Notes: a model not told the origin generated them from the sequence alone. A stretch of DNA of 64,000 bases from Stutzerimonas xanthomarina (GCF_003935375.1 NZ_RHQM01000004.1:124001-188000), one strand, 5' to 3'; positions 9,302 to 19,040 are shown, numbered from the stretch's first letter. Made by a program: numbers and translations.

Positions 9302-11611
9302 TCAGGCGACCTTGGCGTTGCGCGACGCACGCAGCTGACGGGCCGCGGCCACCATGTTCACCAACGCTGCCTCGGTCTCCGGCCAGGCGCGGGTCTTCAG
9401 CCCGCAATCCGGGTTCACCCAGAGCCGCTCGGCAGGGATGCACTCGGCGGCCTTCTCCAGCAGCTGCACCATTTCGGCGGTATCCGGCACGCGTGGCGAG
9501 TGGATGTCGTAGACCCCCGGGCCGATATCGTTGGGATAGTCGAAGGCGCGGAAGGCTTCGAGCAGCTCCATCTGCGAACGCGAGGTCTCGATGGTGATGA
9601 CATCGGCATCCATCGCCGCGATGGACTCGATGACGTCGTTGAACTCGCTGTAGCACATGTGGGTGTGGATCTGCGTCTCGTCGCGTACGCCGCTGGCACA
9701 CAGACGGAACGCCTCGACCGCCCAGTCCAGATAGTGCTGCCACTGGGCACGGCGCAGCGGCAAGCCCTCGCGGAAAGCCGCCTCATCGATCTGGACGATG
9801 CGGATGCCGGCGGCTTCCAGGTCGCAGACCTCGTCGCGGATCGCCAGCGCCAGCTGCCGCGCCTGGACCTCACGCGACACGTCCTCACGAGCGAACGACC
9901 ACATCAGCATGGTCACCGGCCCGGTGAGCATGCCCTTCATCACCCGGTCGGTCTGCTGCTGTGCATAGCGAATCCAGTCGACGGTCATCGGCTGCGAGCG
10001 GCTGAGGTCGCCGTAGATCACCGCCGGCTTCACACAACGCGATCCATAGCTCTGCACCCAGCCGAAACGGGTGAACGCATAGCCATCGAGCTGCTCGGCG
10101 AAGTACTCGACCATGTCGTTGCGCTCCGCTTCGCCGTGTACCAGCACGTCCAGGCCGATCTGCTCCTGCACCGCCACCGCATGGCGGATCTCGGCCTGCA
10201 TCGCCTCGGTGTAATCGCCGAGCGACAACCGGCCCTGCTTGTAGGCCTGCCGCGCCAGACGGATGGCCGGTGTCTGCGGGAACGAGCCGATGGTCGTGGT
10301 CGGGAACGCCGGCAGGTCGAGCCGCGCGCGCTGCTGTTCGATTCGCGCAGCGAACACCGACGTGCGCTGGCTGTCTTGTGGCTCGATGGCATTCAGGCGC
10401 GCCTGAACCTGCGGTTTGTGGATGCGTGGCGAGTGCTGACGTGCCGCCTGCACGGCACGGCTGCGTGCCAGTTCGACCACCACATCCTCGTTTGTCGGCT
10501 CGTTGATGGCACGAGCCAGCGTCGCCACTTCGGCGCATTTCTGCACGGCGAAGGCCAGCCAGCCTTTCAGTTCATGATCGAGCCGGTCCTCGCGCTCAAG
10601 GTCCACCGGGCTGTGCAGCAAGGAGCAGGACGGCGCCAGCCAGAGGCGATCACCCAGCCGCTCGGCGGCATGCCGCGCCACCTCCAGGGCCTTCTCCAGG
10701 TCGCAGCGCCAGACGTTGCGACCATTGACCAACCCCAGCGACAGCACCTTGTAGGTCGGCAACCAGTCGAGAATCAGCGGGTACTGCTCCGGAGCACGCA
10801 CCAGATCGATGTGCAGGCCGTCCACTGGCAGCGCCGCCGCCAGGCTGAGGTTGTCCTCCAGTCCGCCAAAGTAGGTGGCGACCAGCTTCTTCAGCGGGGC
10901 CCGCTGCAGCAGGTTGTAGGCGCGCTCAAAGGCGTTCTTCCAGTCCTGCGGCAGGTCGAGGGCGAGGATCGGCTCGTCGATCTGCACCCACTCGACACCC
11001 TGCGCCGCAAGCCGGTCGAGCACCTCACCATAGACCGGCAGGAGGCGTTCGAGCAGCTCGAGCTTGTCGAAACGCTCGGCAGCCTCGCCCTTGAGCTTGC
11101 CCAGCCAGAGATAGGTTAGCGGTCCGACCAGCACCGGCTTGATCGTGTGACCCCGCGCTTGCGCCTCCTCGACCTCTTCGAACAGTTGCGACCAGGACAG
11201 CTGGAACTCCTGATCGGCGCTAAACTCCGGCACCAGATAGTGATAGTTGGTATCGAACCACTTGGTCATCTCCTGAGCCTGGCCGCCACCGCAGCAGCTG
11301 TTGGTCACGCCACGGGCCATGGCGAACAGCGTGTCCAGCGTCGGTTGGCCGTCGGTCGGGCGGAAGCGCTGCGGCACCACGCCGAACATCAGCGAGTGCG
11401 TAAGAACCTGGTCGTACCAGGCGAAGTCGCCCACCGGCAGCAACTGGATACCGGCATCGGCCTGGGCTTGCCAGTGTTGTGCTCGCAGCTGGCGACCAAC
11501 CTGGCGCAGCCCCTGCTCGTCCAGCTCGCCCTTCCAATATGCCTCCAGGGCTTTCTTCAGCTCGCGGTCCGCACCGATGCGTGGAAATCCGAGGTTGTGC
11601 GCTACAGCCAT
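9302..11611 (-). CDS. metE: Cobalamin-independent methionine synthase
   Basis: MetE transfers the methyl group of 5-methyltetrahydropteroyltri-glutamate directly to homocysteine. 769 residues, full family length. Seen: the N-terminal half-barrel start [20 protein letters not shown], and in the C-terminal catalytic barrel the zinc ligands in [12 protein letters not shown] and [11 protein letters not shown] good ribosome site (GGAGTGAGAA) precedes the ATG at 11609-11611. Inverted repeats upstream may bind MetR, whose gene lies about 0.9 kb away beyond an ExoD-family gene. MetE is the cobalamin-free alternative to MetH, so induction when B12 is limiting is expected but no riboswitch was seen. 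Confidence 0.95.
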   Translation of the reverse strand: MAVAHNLGFPRIGADRELKKALEAYWKGELDEQGLRQVGRQLRAQHWQAQADAGIQLLPVGDFAWYDQVLTHSLMFGVVPQRFRPTDGQPTLDTLFAMARGVTNSCCGGGQAQEMTKWFDTNYHYLVPEFSADQEFQLSWSQLFEEVEEAQARGHTIKPVLVGPLTYLWLGKLKGEAAERFDKLELLERLLPVYGEVLDRLAAQGVEWVQIDEPILALDLPQDWKNAFERAYNLLQRAPLKKLVATYFGGLEDNLSLAAALPVDGLHIDLVRAPEQYPLILDWLPTYKVLSLGLVNGRNVWRCDLEKALEVARHAAERLGDRLWLAPSCSLLHSPVDLEREDRLDHELKGWLAFAVQKCAEVATLARAINEPTNEDVVVELARSRAVQAARQHSPRIHKPQVQARLNAIEPQDSQRTSVFAARIEQQRARLDLPAFPTTTIGSFPQTPAIRLARQAYKQGRLSLGDYTEAMQAEIRHAVAVQEQIGLDVLVHGEAERNDMVEYFAEQLDGYAFTRFGWVQSYGSRCVKPAVIYGDLSRSQPMTVDWIRYAQQQTDRVMKGMLTGPVTMLMWSFAREDVSREVQARQLALAIRDEVCDLEAAGIRIVQIDEAAFREGLPLRRAQWQHYLDWAVEAFRLCASGVRDETQIHTHMCYSEFNDVIESIAAMDADVITIETSRSQMELLEAFRAFDYPNDIGPGVYDIHSPRVPDTAEMVQLLEKAAECIPAERLWVNPDCGLKTRAWPETEAALVNMVAAARQLRASRNAKVA

Positions 11612-11666
11612 TTCTCACTCCAAATGTCGTTCTGCATGAATGCGCTGATTGTCCGCGCCATGTCTG

Positions 11667-11712
11667 CGTGAAACAAACTCACGTAATTACATTTGAAATA
11701 TAGAAATATTCA
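11667..11712. promoter_or_regulatory. Candidate MetR operator region upstream of metE
   Basis: Two dyads lie between metE and the divergent ExoD-family gene. One is CGTGA-N7-TCACG around 11668-11684, the other TGAA-N11-TTCA at 11694-11712 with an AT-rich centre. MetR sites in enterobacteria are TGAA-N5-TTCA; the spacing here differs, so this is a weak match supported mainly by position. Confidence 0.35.
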
Positions 11713-11772
11713 TGCAGGAGCATTTCGGGGCGACGGGCCTCTAAAAGAAGACCTCCCCTACCAGGCGCATTC

Positions 11773-12363
11773 ATGAATCCGGATCAGCCACCGCAGAATC
11801 TCGAAAGCCTGCTGCAGCGTCTCGAAAAGGCCGGCGAAGCTGACCAGCCGGTAACCATCGAGTGCATGCTACAAGCCACCGATGAGCGCAGCTTCGGTGC
11901 CCTGCTGCTCGTACCCGGCCTGCTGGTGTTCTCGCCGCTGTCGGGAATTCCCGGATTGCCCAGCGTGTTCGCGGTGATGGTTTCGCTGATCGCAATTCAG
12001 CTGCTGATCGGCCGGAAGCACTTCTGGCTACCCAAATGGCTGCTGCGACGTAGCGCCTCGCGCAGCAAGTACGACAAGGCCATAGCCTTCCTGCATCGCA
12101 TTGCCGGCTTCGTCGACCGCCTGCTCAAGCGGCGGCTGACCTTCCTTACCAACGGCCTGGCGAATCGGTTGAATGCCGTGCTGTGCCTGGCAATCGCCGC
12201 CACCATGCCGCCGCTGGAGCTGATCCCGTTCGGCAACTCCACTGCCGGCGCGGCCTTGAGCGTGCTGGGGCTGGGCATGATGGCCCGCGACGGCGCGATG
12301 ATCGTTGCCGCGCTGCTGTTCTTCTTTGGTCTGGCCTACATGGTTTCGCGGCTGTGGTTCTGA
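11773..12363 (+). CDS. ExoD-family membrane protein
   Basis: 196-residue integral membrane protein of the ExoD family (named after a Rhizobium gene affecting exopolysaccharide production). It has a short cytosolic N terminus (ESLLQRLEKAGE) followed by hydrophobic segments around LLLVPGLLVFSPLSGIPGLP, VFAVMVSLIAIQLLIG, LCLAIAATMPPLELIPF and MIVAALLFFFGLAYMVS. The molecular function of the family is not established. It is divergent from metE and followed, after about 150 bases, by metR; there is no evident functional link to methionine. Confidence 0.8.
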   Translation: MNPDQPPQNLESLLQRLEKAGEADQPVTIECMLQATDERSFGALLLVPGLLVFSPLSGIPGLPSVFAVMVSLIAIQLLIGRKHFWLPKWLLRRSASRSKYDKAIAFLHRIAGFVDRLLKRRLTFLTNGLANRLNAVLCLAIAATMPPLELIPFGNSTAGAALSVLGLGMMARDGAMIVAALLFFFGLAYMVSRLWF

Positions 12364-12517
12364 ATGGCCCGGCCGATTGCGTAGCGGCCACTCGACAGCA
12401 TCCAGATGCTGGGACACACTTGCGGCGGATGAGCGTTTCTCATCTTCTTATTCATTCAGGGAACATCAGGCCTGCTGCTCGAGGCCGTGCTGATCCCGCT
12501 TCGCAAGGTAGTTCGGC

Positions 12518-13444
12518 ATGCTGGAAATTCGTCACCTGAAGACGCTTCATGCTCTTCGGGAAACCGACAGTCTCGTCGAAGCCGCCGAGCGCCTGCACCT
12601 GACGCAGTCGGCGCTTTCCCATCAGTTCAAGGAACTGGAAGAACGCCTCGGCCTGCAGCTGTTCGTGCGCAAGACCCGCCCGGTGCGCTTTACCAGCGCC
12701 GGCCTGCGTCTGCTGCAATTGGCGGATCTGATGCTGCCGCACCTGCGCAGTGCCGAACGTGACCTCGCCCGTCTGGCCGGCGGAACCGCCGGGCGGCTGC
12801 ACATGGCCATCGAATGCCACAGCTGCTTCCAGTGGCTGATGCCGACTATCGACCAGTTCCGCGATGCCTGGCCCGAGGTCGAGCTGGATCTGGCCTCGGG
12901 CTTCTCCTTCGCCCCGCTACCGGCCTTGGCGCGCGGTGATCTCGATCTGGTGGTCACCTCCGACCCGCTGGAGCTGCCCGGCATCACCTACGTGCCGCTG
13001 TTCACCTACGAGGCCCTGCTGGCGGTGGCGAACCAGCATGCGTTGGCCGCGCGGCCGTACATCCGCCCGGAAGACCTGGCCAGCGAGACGTTGATTACCT
13101 ACCCCATCGAACGCGACCGTCTGGATATCTTTACCCGTTTCCTCGAACCGGCCGATATCGAACCGGCGCAGGTACGCACCTCGGAACTCACCGTGATGAT
13201 GATGCAGCTGGTGGCGTCAGGGCGCGGTGTCTGCTCGCTGCCGAACTGGGCGCTGCATGAGTACAGCTCGCGCGGCTACGTCACCGCCAAACGGCTGGGT
13301 GACAAGGGTCTGTTCGCCACGCTTTATGCGGGCATCCGCGCCGACATGCTCGACTCACCCTTCATGCGCGACTTCCTGTTGACCGCCAAGGACACCTCCT
13401 TCGCCACGCTCGAAGGCGTCAGTGCTGCGCCGAAGGTGCGCTGA
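12518..13444 (+). CDS. metR: LysR-type activator of methionine biosynthesis genes
   Basis: 308-residue LysR-type regulator. The N-terminal winged helix-turn-helix covers about residues 1-62 (HALRETDSLVEAAERLHLTQSALSHQ in two parts) and is followed by the effector-binding domain with the MetR-typical stretch AIECHSCFQWLMPTIDQFR. Known MetR proteins use homocysteine as co-inducer and activate metE. Identification comes from this stretch and from proximity to metE, although an ExoD-family gene intervenes. AAGG precedes the ATG by about nine bases. Confidence 0.88.
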   Translation: MLEIRHLKTLHALRETDSLVEAAERLHLTQSALSHQFKELEERLGLQLFVRKTRPVRFTSAGLRLLQLADLMLPHLRSAERDLARLAGGTAGRLHMAIECHSCFQWLMPTIDQFRDAWPEVELDLASGFSFAPLPALARGDLDLVVTSDPLELPGITYVPLFTYEALLAVANQHALAARPYIRPEDLASETLITYPIERDRLDIFTRFLEPADIEPAQVRTSELTVMMMQLVASGRGVCSLPNWALHEYSSRGYVTAKRLGDKGLFATLYAGIRADMLDSPFMRDFLLTAKDTSFATLEGVSAAPKVR

Positions 13445-13451
13445 CAGCGTG

Positions 13452-14426
13452 TCAGCGCCGCCGCGCCAGGCATACGCCAAGACCGATCAACCCGGCTGCC
13501 ACGCCGCCGATAAACAGCCAGCGCTTGTCATCATCCGACGACGAGCGCCAGCCACCATCGATGCGCCGTTGCCCCAGCGGCGGATGAAAGAGATTGCCTG
13601 ACGAGGGCGCCACTCGCTGCGCGCGGCCAAGCGCGAAGCCGGTCAGCAGCCCATTGAGTCGATCAAAGCCCGGGGTGAGGAAATGCGCCAGGCGCAGCAA
13701 TGTGGCGGTGGCCCCGACCGACGTGGTGTGGCGCGGATGCAGGGCCAGACTGACCATGGCATTGGCCACCTGACGCGGATCGAGCAGCGGTGGCGGCGGC
13801 TGCAACGAGCGCCCGGCGTAGTTGCCGCCGTCGCGAAAGCCGGGGGTATCGACAATGCCGGGATACACATCGCAGATGTGTATCCCCGGCCAGGCTCCCA
13901 GTTCGCCGCGCAGCGCCTGGGACAGGCCGCGCAGGCCGAACTTGCTGGCCGAATAGGCCGCCGCGAAAGGTTGCGCTACCCAGCTGCCGACCGACAGCGT
14001 ATTGATCAGCACACCGCTCTTTTGCTGCTTGAAGTACGGCAGCACCACATGGGCGCCACGCAGATAGCCGAGCAGATCGGTCTGCACCACCTGTTCATGG
14101 GCATCCAGTGGCGTCTCGTCGAACGCGCCGACCGCGCCGATGCCGGCATTGTTGATCCACACATCGATGCGCCCCTGACCGAACTCCGCCGCGGCGCTGG
14201 CCAGTGCTTCGACCTCGTCGCTGTGGGTGACGTCAGTGGGCACCACCAGGACTTCGCCACCGAACGCGCGGCATTCATCGGCGGTTTCCGTCAGCGCTTC
14301 GGCGTCGCGCGCGGCAAGCACCAGCCGCGCGCCCTGGCGGGCGAAAGCCTGGGCAGCGGCGCGACCGATGCCGCTGGACGCACCAGTCAGCACCACCAGG
14401 GCGCCGTAGAGTTTTCCGTAGGCCAT
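13452..14426 (-). CDS. SDR-family oxidoreductase with C-terminal membrane anchor
   Basis: 324-residue short-chain dehydrogenase/reductase. The NAD(P)-binding motif TGASSGIGRAAA is near residue 15, NNAGIGAVGAF near 92, and the catalytic YxxxK is in AAYSASKFGLRG. After the Rossmann domain there is a linker and a C-terminal hydrophobic segment (WLFIGGVAAGLIGLGVCLA) followed by RRR, suggesting tail anchoring in the inner membrane. The substrate cannot be told from sequence. It ends eight bases past the metR stop on the opposite strand. Confidence 0.82.
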   Translation of the reverse strand: MAYGKLYGALVVLTGASSGIGRAAAQAFARQGARLVLAARDAEALTETADECRAFGGEVLVVPTDVTHSDEVEALASAAAEFGQGRIDVWINNAGIGAVGAFDETPLDAHEQVVQTDLLGYLRGAHVVLPYFKQQKSGVLINTLSVGSWVAQPFAAAYSASKFGLRGLSQALRGELGAWPGIHICDVYPGIVDTPGFRDGGNYAGRSLQPPPPLLDPRQVANAMVSLALHPRHTTSVGATATLLRLAHFLTPGFDRLNGLLTGFALGRAQRVAPSSGNLFHPPLGQRRIDGGWRSSSDDDKRWLFIGGVAAGLIGLGVCLARRR

Positions 14427-14528
14427 CGCCGTTCCTCCGCAGTCTGCTGTCGTAGTTAAGCTGACAGCGACGCTGCGCCGAACATTCCCCCCGATGGTCG
14501 GCGCGATGCCCCGCGCGCAGGAACGTAC

Positions 14529-14984
14529 TCAAGCCTGGGCGACGCTTCCCGCCGCTTCGTCCGCCCAGGGGTCGTAGGTGCCGAAGCTCCACAGATGCCC
14601 TTCGATATCGCGGCAGGTGAAGCCGCGACCGCCGTAATCCTCGTCCTTGAGCTCGACGACGATCTGCGCCCCGGCCGCCTTGGCCTGAGCGTAGAGCGCA
14701 TCGGCGCTGTTGACGATCACGTAGATGCCCTGGGTGGATGCGCCGCCAATCTCATCGGGCTGGCGCAGCTGCTGGCCATACTCGGAATCGACTACCGGTC
14801 CGACCATCAGCATGCCGTTGCCGAAAGCCAGTTGTGCATGAGTGATGCCGACCTGTTCGTCGCGGTACTGGCGTCGGCATTCGAAGCCGAACGCACGACA
14901 AAGCCAGTCGATGGCGCTGGCCAGGTCGCGATAGCGCAGGCAGGGGATCAGGCTGGCCGAGGTGTTCTTGCTCTGCTGAGACAT
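14529..14984 (-). CDS. VOC superfamily (glyoxalase/bleomycin-resistance-like) protein
   Basis: 151-residue vicinal-oxygen-chelate fold protein. Seen: SLIPCLRYRDLASAIDWLCRAFGFE at the start and the metal-site style glutamate/histidine segments in the C-terminal half (GGRGFTCRDIEGHLWSFGTY). This sub-type, with the final DIEGHLWSFGTYDPW motif, is widespread and uncharacterised. It is likely monomer or dimer in the cytosol; substrate unknown. It is co-directional with the LysE gene upstream but separated by about 75 bases. Confidence 0.8.
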   Translation of the reverse strand: MSQQSKNTSASLIPCLRYRDLASAIDWLCRAFGFECRRQYRDEQVGITHAQLAFGNGMLMVGPVVDSEYGQQLRQPDEIGGASTQGIYVIVNSADALYAQAKAAGAQIVVELKDEDYGGRGFTCRDIEGHLWSFGTYDPWADEAAGSVAQA

Positions 14985-15059
14985 ACACAGCTCCCATCAT
15001 GGGCTGCCGAAGGGCTGCCCTTCTTTCATGAGAGCCACACCGTGGCGATCAATTCCCTT

Positions 15060-15695
15060 TCAGAGGCGTTCGCTCAAGCCCAGGCGAATACCCAGGGCGA
15101 TGAGCATCGAGCCCAGCGCCCGGTCCAGCCACTGGCTTATGGCCGGATTGTCGCGCAACGCCTGGGTGGCGCGGGCCGCCAGCAGCACCACAGCGCACTC
15201 GATGATGATCGCCACCACAACCACCAGCACGCCGAGAACCAGCAGCTGCAGCGGTACGGAGCCATGCTCGGGGCGGACGAACTGAGGCAGGAAAGCCATG
15301 AAGAAAATCGCCGCCTTGGGGTTCAGCAGATCGACCAGCACGCCCTGGCGATAGGCTTTCCAGGCGGACGCTTGCGGTGCTGCCTTGAGGGCCAGCACGG
15401 TTCCGCCGCCGGCCGAGCGCAGAGCCTGATAGCCGAGATACAGCAGATAGACGGCACCGACGTACTTGACCACCGTAAACGCCAGCGCCGAAGTGGCGAG
15501 GATGGCCGAGATGCCCAGAGCGGCGAACGCCACGTGCACCAGCGCACCGCTGCATACGCCACAGGCGGAAATCATACCGATACGGCGGCCGCCACTCAGG
15601 GTGCGTGAAATCACGTAGAGCAGATCCGGCCCGGGCGACAGGTTCAGCGCCAGCGCGGCCGAGAAGAACACCAGCCAAAACACGGGATCAATCAT
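15060..15695 (-). CDS. LysE-family amino-acid/metabolite exporter
   Basis: 211-residue inner-membrane protein with about six hydrophobic segments. The N terminus (FWLVFFSAALALNLSPGPDLLYVISRTL) carries the NLSPGPD motif typical of LysE/RhtB exporters, which efflux amino acids or homoserine lactone-like compounds. The substrate is not predictable. Transcription runs away from the curli locus; the roughly 250 bases up to csgD are AT-rich and must contain promoters for both directions. Confidence 0.88.
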   Translation of the reverse strand: MIDPVFWLVFFSAALALNLSPGPDLLYVISRTLSGGRRIGMISACGVCSGALVHVAFAALGISAILATSALAFTVVKYVGAVYLLYLGYQALRSAGGGTVLALKAAPQASAWKAYRQGVLVDLLNPKAAIFFMAFLPQFVRPEHGSVPLQLLVLGVLVVVVAIIIECAVVLLAARATQALRDNPAISQWLDRALGSMLIALGIRLGLSERL

Positions 15696-15941
15696 CGCTC
15701 CATCTCCATCTACGCGCCCGAACCAAAGCCGTCACTCAACAGATCGGACTCTAGGAGAGAAGCCCTCCCCGGAGCCAGAAGATTCTCTTCAATCGCCTTT
15801 TCGTCGAGATGCTGACACTAATTTTAATTTTTGACTTTTTTTTGTCGCAAAGCTGAACTACTTTCTATTGCCAGACGGGACCGCTCTCTGCGCGTCACGC
15901 AATCTAGGACTGCCCATCAACATTCAGCAAAGGACATGCGA

Positions 15942-16592
15942 ATGAAAGACGATGTCGCGCCGGCTTTCCAGCCCGCCCAATTCCGCATAACACTTCTCTC
16001 CGCCAGCAAGCTGCTCGACAGCACGCTGCGCCAGCACCTGTACGACTGCCCCAGCTGCACACTGGTCCATATGGTCACGCCGCGGCCGGAGCATGTGGAC
16101 TCCGCACTGGTGTTGCTGGATGTCGCCAGCTACGACCGCAACGATTGCGTGCACCTGCTCCGCCAGTTCGGCGACACGCCGGTCGCGCTGATCAACGCCC
16201 AACCCGATCAGGCACGCAGACTGGTCGAAACGCATCCATGGATTCGCGGGGTCTTCTACCGCGCAACGCCGCGCGCCATGTTCGTCCGCGGTATCCAGAC
16301 CATGCTCGCCGGAGGCGACTGGCTACCGAGAGAGCTGATGGAAACGCTGCTCTGTCGCTACCGACAGCTCAGCAACGCACATCAGGTCATCGACGAGTTG
16401 ACCCTGCGCGAAAAGCAGATCCTCGCCCTCGCCGGCCAGGGTCTGTCCAATGCGGCGATCGGCGAGAGGCTGCACCTGAGCATCCACACCATCAAGAGCC
16501 ATGTGCACAACGCGCTGCGCAAGCTCGGCGCGAGCAATCGCGCCCAGGGTGCCTCGCTGGTGCTGGCCCACGTTGGTGAGGCGGTGTCGTGA
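15942..16592 (+). CDS. csgD: LuxR-type regulator, CsgD-like curli regulator
   Basis: 216 residues, the same length as E. coli CsgD. The N-terminal part resembles a degenerate receiver domain (VLLDVASYDRNDCVHLL), and the C-terminal LuxR helix-turn-helix occupies about residues 148-205 (LTLREKQILALAGQGLSNAA, then IHTIKSHVHNALRKLGASNR). The ATG at 15942 is chosen because AAAGGA stands eight bases ahead; an ATG at 15936 is too close to it and the open frame beyond is non-typical. It overlaps csgE by four bases (GTGA). The role as activator of the linked curlin genes is inferred from family and context. Confidence 0.82.
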   Translation: MKDDVAPAFQPAQFRITLLSASKLLDSTLRQHLYDCPSCTLVHMVTPRPEHVDSALVLLDVASYDRNDCVHLLRQFGDTPVALINAQPDQARRLVETHPWIRGVFYRATPRAMFVRGIQTMLAGGDWLPRELMETLLCRYRQLSNAHQVIDELTLREKQILALAGQGLSNAAIGERLHLSIHTIKSHVHNALRKLGASNRAQGASLVLAHVGEAVS

Positions 16593-16972
16593 AACGCACC
16601 GCCGCGCTGCTTCTGCTGCTGTTGAGCCTGACCGCTCAGGCCGACGAAGCCGAGCTGCAAGGGTTCATCACCAACAACACGGTTTCCCGCTCCGGTCACG
16701 AGTTCTACCTGCGCTTCTGCGAGCGCCTGAACGACATCAGCGCCCTGGACTTCAACCTTGCCATCAAGGAAAGGCCCTCGGCGCGCTGGGGCGTTCTGGT
16801 CTGGGTGGAGCACGAGAACCAGACCCTGTATCGCCGCTTCCTGCAGCCCAACGTGGCGGACATGAAGGAACCGGCCTACGAGGCCGCCGATTACGTGGTG
16901 CAGGAAATCAACCGGCGCAAGATCGAAGCGTTGTTCGAAGACAACATTGACATGGCCAAGGACGAACTATGA
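16589..16972 (+). CDS. csgE: Curli assembly/transport protein CsgE
   Basis: 127-residue periplasmic protein that in E. coli caps the CsgG secretion channel and selects curlin subunits. A signal peptide (about 1-18, ending LTAQA) is followed by the CsgE core EAELQGFITNNTVSRSGHEF and ETLYRR-type strand segments. It starts with GTG inside the csgD stop and overlaps csgF by four bases, so csgD-E-F are tightly coupled translationally. Confidence 0.88.
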   Translation: MKRTAALLLLLLSLTAQADEAELQGFITNNTVSRSGHEFYLRFCERLNDISALDFNLAIKERPSARWGVLVWVEHENQTLYRRFLQPNVADMKEPAYEAADYVVQEINRRKIEALFEDNIDMAKDEL

Positions 16973-17385
16973 AACAGCACATTCACAAGGCGCTCGGCAC
17001 GCTGCTCGCCAGCCTGCTGCTTAGCACTGGCGCCAGCGCCACCGAGCTGGTGTACACCCCCGTCAACCCATCCTTCGGCGGTAGCCCGCTCAACGGTGCC
17101 TGGCTGCTCGGCAACGCGCAGGCGCAGAACAGCAAGAAGGACCCGGATGCCATCGATCGCTCCTCGCTGCTGGAAAACCAGTCCGCCCTGGACCGTTTCA
17201 CCAGCCAGCTGGAGTCGCGCCTGCTGGGCGATCTGCTCAGCGGCGTGACCGATGGCAAGACCGGCACCGTGACCACCGACGATTTCATCGTGCGCGTCTA
17301 CAACGGCGACGCCGGCATGCTGATCGTGGAAATCACCGACCGACTCACCGGCGAAATGTCCGAAATCATAGTCGGTCAGAACTGA
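16969..17385 (+). CDS. csgF: Curli assembly protein CsgF
   Basis: 138-residue secreted protein that binds the extracellular side of CsgG and helps nucleate curli at the surface. A signal peptide (about 1-24, ending STGASA) is followed by the mature N-terminal motif YTPVNPSFGGSPLNGAWLL and AQAQNSKKDP, the part that threads into the CsgG channel in the E. coli structure. Overlaps csgE by four bases; csgG follows after 22 bases with an AAGGAG ribosome site. Confidence 0.9.
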   Translation: MKQHIHKALGTLLASLLLSTGASATELVYTPVNPSFGGSPLNGAWLLGNAQAQNSKKDPDAIDRSSLLENQSALDRFTSQLESRLLGDLLSGVTDGKTGTVTTDDFIVRVYNGDAGMLIVEITDRLTGEMSEIIVGQN

Positions 17386-17407
17386 CCCCCAAGGAGAAAC
17401 AAAGGCC

Positions 17408-18238
17408 ATGAGAAGCCTATTCGTAGCCATAGGGATGATGGCTGTACTGCAGGGTTGCGCCGTTCGCGAGCCCATGTCTGCCGACCAGCATCCGCCAACC
17501 CTGACCCCACGCACCTCGACCTACCAGGATCTGCTGGCTCTACCGCGCCCGAAAGGCCCGCTGGTGGCTGCGGTGTACGGCTTTCGCGACCAGACCGGCC
17601 AGTACAAGCCCACTCCGGCCAGTTCCTTCTCCACCGCGGTGACCCAGGGCGCGGCCAGCATGCTGGTCGATGCCATGCAGGCCAGTGGCTGGTTCGTGGT
17701 GCTCGAGCGTGAAGGCCTGCAGAACGTGCTGACCGAGCGCAAGATCATCCGCGCCTCGCAAGCCAAGCCGGATGTCGCACCCAATATCCAGTCCGAGCTG
17801 CCGTCGCTGCTGGCGGCCAACATCATCATGGAAGGTGCCATCGTCGCCTACGAAACCAACGTGCGCAGTGGCGGCCAGGGTGCGCGCTATCTGGGCATCG
17901 GACTGTCGCAGGAATACCGCGTCGATCAGGTCACGGTGAATCTGCGGGCCATCGACGTGCGCAGCGGCAGGGTGCTGTCGAACGTGATGACCACCAAGAC
18001 GATCTTCTCCGTCGGCCGTAGCGCCAACGTCTACAAGTTCATCGAGTTCAAGGAACTGCTCGAAGCGGAGGCGGGTTACACCACCAACGAGCCGGCGCAG
18101 CTCTGCGTACTCTCGGCGATCGAGGCTGCCGTGGCGCACCTGATTGCCCAGGGCGTCGACCGGCGCCTCTGGCAGACCGCCGAAGGCAGCGGTGGCGAGC
18201 ATCCGGCGCTGAGCAAGTACCTGAGCAAGCTGGACTGA
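17408..18238 (+). CDS. csgG: Curli secretion channel lipoprotein CsgG
   Basis: 276-residue outer-membrane lipoprotein that forms the nonameric curlin export pore. The lipobox is LQGC with Cys17 as the lipidated residue. The family core is recognised in VAAVYGFRDQTGQYKPTP, GWFVVLEREGLQNVLTERKI and the transmembrane-hairpin region GARYLGIGLSQEYRVDQVTV. Length matches CsgG (277 residues in E. coli). Last gene of csgDEFG; a short hairpin follows, then a 260-base gap before the curlin genes. Confidence 0.93.
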   Translation: MRSLFVAIGMMAVLQGCAVREPMSADQHPPTLTPRTSTYQDLLALPRPKGPLVAAVYGFRDQTGQYKPTPASSFSTAVTQGAASMLVDAMQASGWFVVLEREGLQNVLTERKIIRASQAKPDVAPNIQSELPSLLAANIIMEGAIVAYETNVRSGGQGARYLGIGLSQEYRVDQVTVNLRAIDVRSGRVLSNVMTTKTIFSVGRSANVYKFIEFKELLEAEAGYTTNEPAQLCVLSAIEAAVAHLIAQGVDRRLWQTAEGSGGEHPALSKYLSKLD

Positions 18239-18245
18239 GATCCAA

Positions 18246-18265
18246 GTCGGCGGCGCAACGCCGAC
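18246..18265 (+). terminator. Weak hairpin after csgG
   Basis: Seven-bp stem GTCGGCG/CGCCGAC with a six-base loop, eight bases after the csgG stop, followed by GACGTTTC rather than a clean T-run. It may partly terminate or process the csgDEFG transcript before csgBA. The rest of the gap to 18501 contains an AT-richer stretch (ATTTTCAATCATTGG near 18421) that could hold a separate csgBA promoter. Confidence 0.4.
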
Positions 18266-18501
18266 GACGTTTCAGCTTTCCTAGCAATCCCCTTCCCGGC
18301 TGACGGCACGCTCAATAGCGATGCCGTCTGCACAGCCGTGCGCCATCGGCTATCGGCAAGTGCCCCCGAACGCAGCAGCCCGTATCGCCAATCGCCACCC
18401 GTTACGCACCGGATCGCAACATTTTCAATCATTGGATGGATGTTCGCCGCCCCCATTAAGGGCAAGTATGTCGACATCAGAGCCCATCAGGACAGGACGC
18501 C

Positions 18502-18993
18502 ATGACTCGCTCGCAACGGATTGCGCATGACCTGCTGCTACCCGCAGTTCTGCTACTGGCTACCGCCAGCCACGCCGACATCCCCGCCTCGATCGATCTC
18601 GCCCCCAACGAATTGGCCTACCTCACGGCAGACCCATCCGCCCACGCTGGCGTCAGCGGCCAGGGCGCCGTGGCGCTGATCCAGCAATCCGGCGAAAACA
18701 TGACCGGCCGCATCGCCCAATCAGGCTCCGAGCTGGAGGCCTACATCATCCAGAGCGGTTACGCCAACGGCGCCAGCATCGAGCAGATCGGCCAAGGCAA
18801 CGCAGCGCTGATCAGCCAGAACGGCTTCGACAATGACGCCCACATCGAACAGACCGGCTCGGACAACCGCGCCGCCATCGCACAACAGGGCTCGAGCAAT
18901 CGCGCTCTCATCGAACAGACCGGCAGCGGGCATAGCAGCAATGTCAGCCAGAGCGGCCGAGGTCTGACGGTAGTGGTTCGCCAGTACCGCTAA
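18502..18993 (+). CDS. csgB: Minor curlin subunit, CsgB-like nucleator
   Basis: 163 residues: a signal peptide (about 1-25, ending ASHA), a linker, then five curlin repeats of about 22 residues with the Q-x-G-x(2)-N-x(5)-Q pattern, for example ALISQNGFDNDAHIEQTG and AAIAQQGSSNRALIEQTG. The last repeat degenerates to TVVVRQYR, a basic C terminus as in CsgB, where it anchors the nucleator. It precedes the CsgA-like gene by 47 bases. The nucleator role is inferred from position, size and the basic C terminus. Confidence 0.8.
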   Translation: MTRSQRIAHDLLLPAVLLLATASHADIPASIDLAPNELAYLTADPSAHAGVSGQGAVALIQQSGENMTGRIAQSGSELEAYIIQSGYANGASIEQIGQGNAALISQNGFDNDAHIEQTGSDNRAAIAQQGSSNRALIEQTGSGHSSNVSQSGRGLTVVVRQYR

Positions 18994-19040
18994 TCGCAAG
19001 GAAATACCGCTGTACTTAAAACATCCATGGAGTGACAAAA

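Noticed and set aside
9500-11119. 539-codon frame antisense to metE.
   Set aside because: MetE is full length with intact zinc ligands; the opposite frame has no recognisable motifs.
11612-11772. Cobalamin riboswitch upstream of metE.
   Set aside because: The gap is only about 160 bases and shows no B12-box-like conserved elements; simple dyads fit a MetR operator better.
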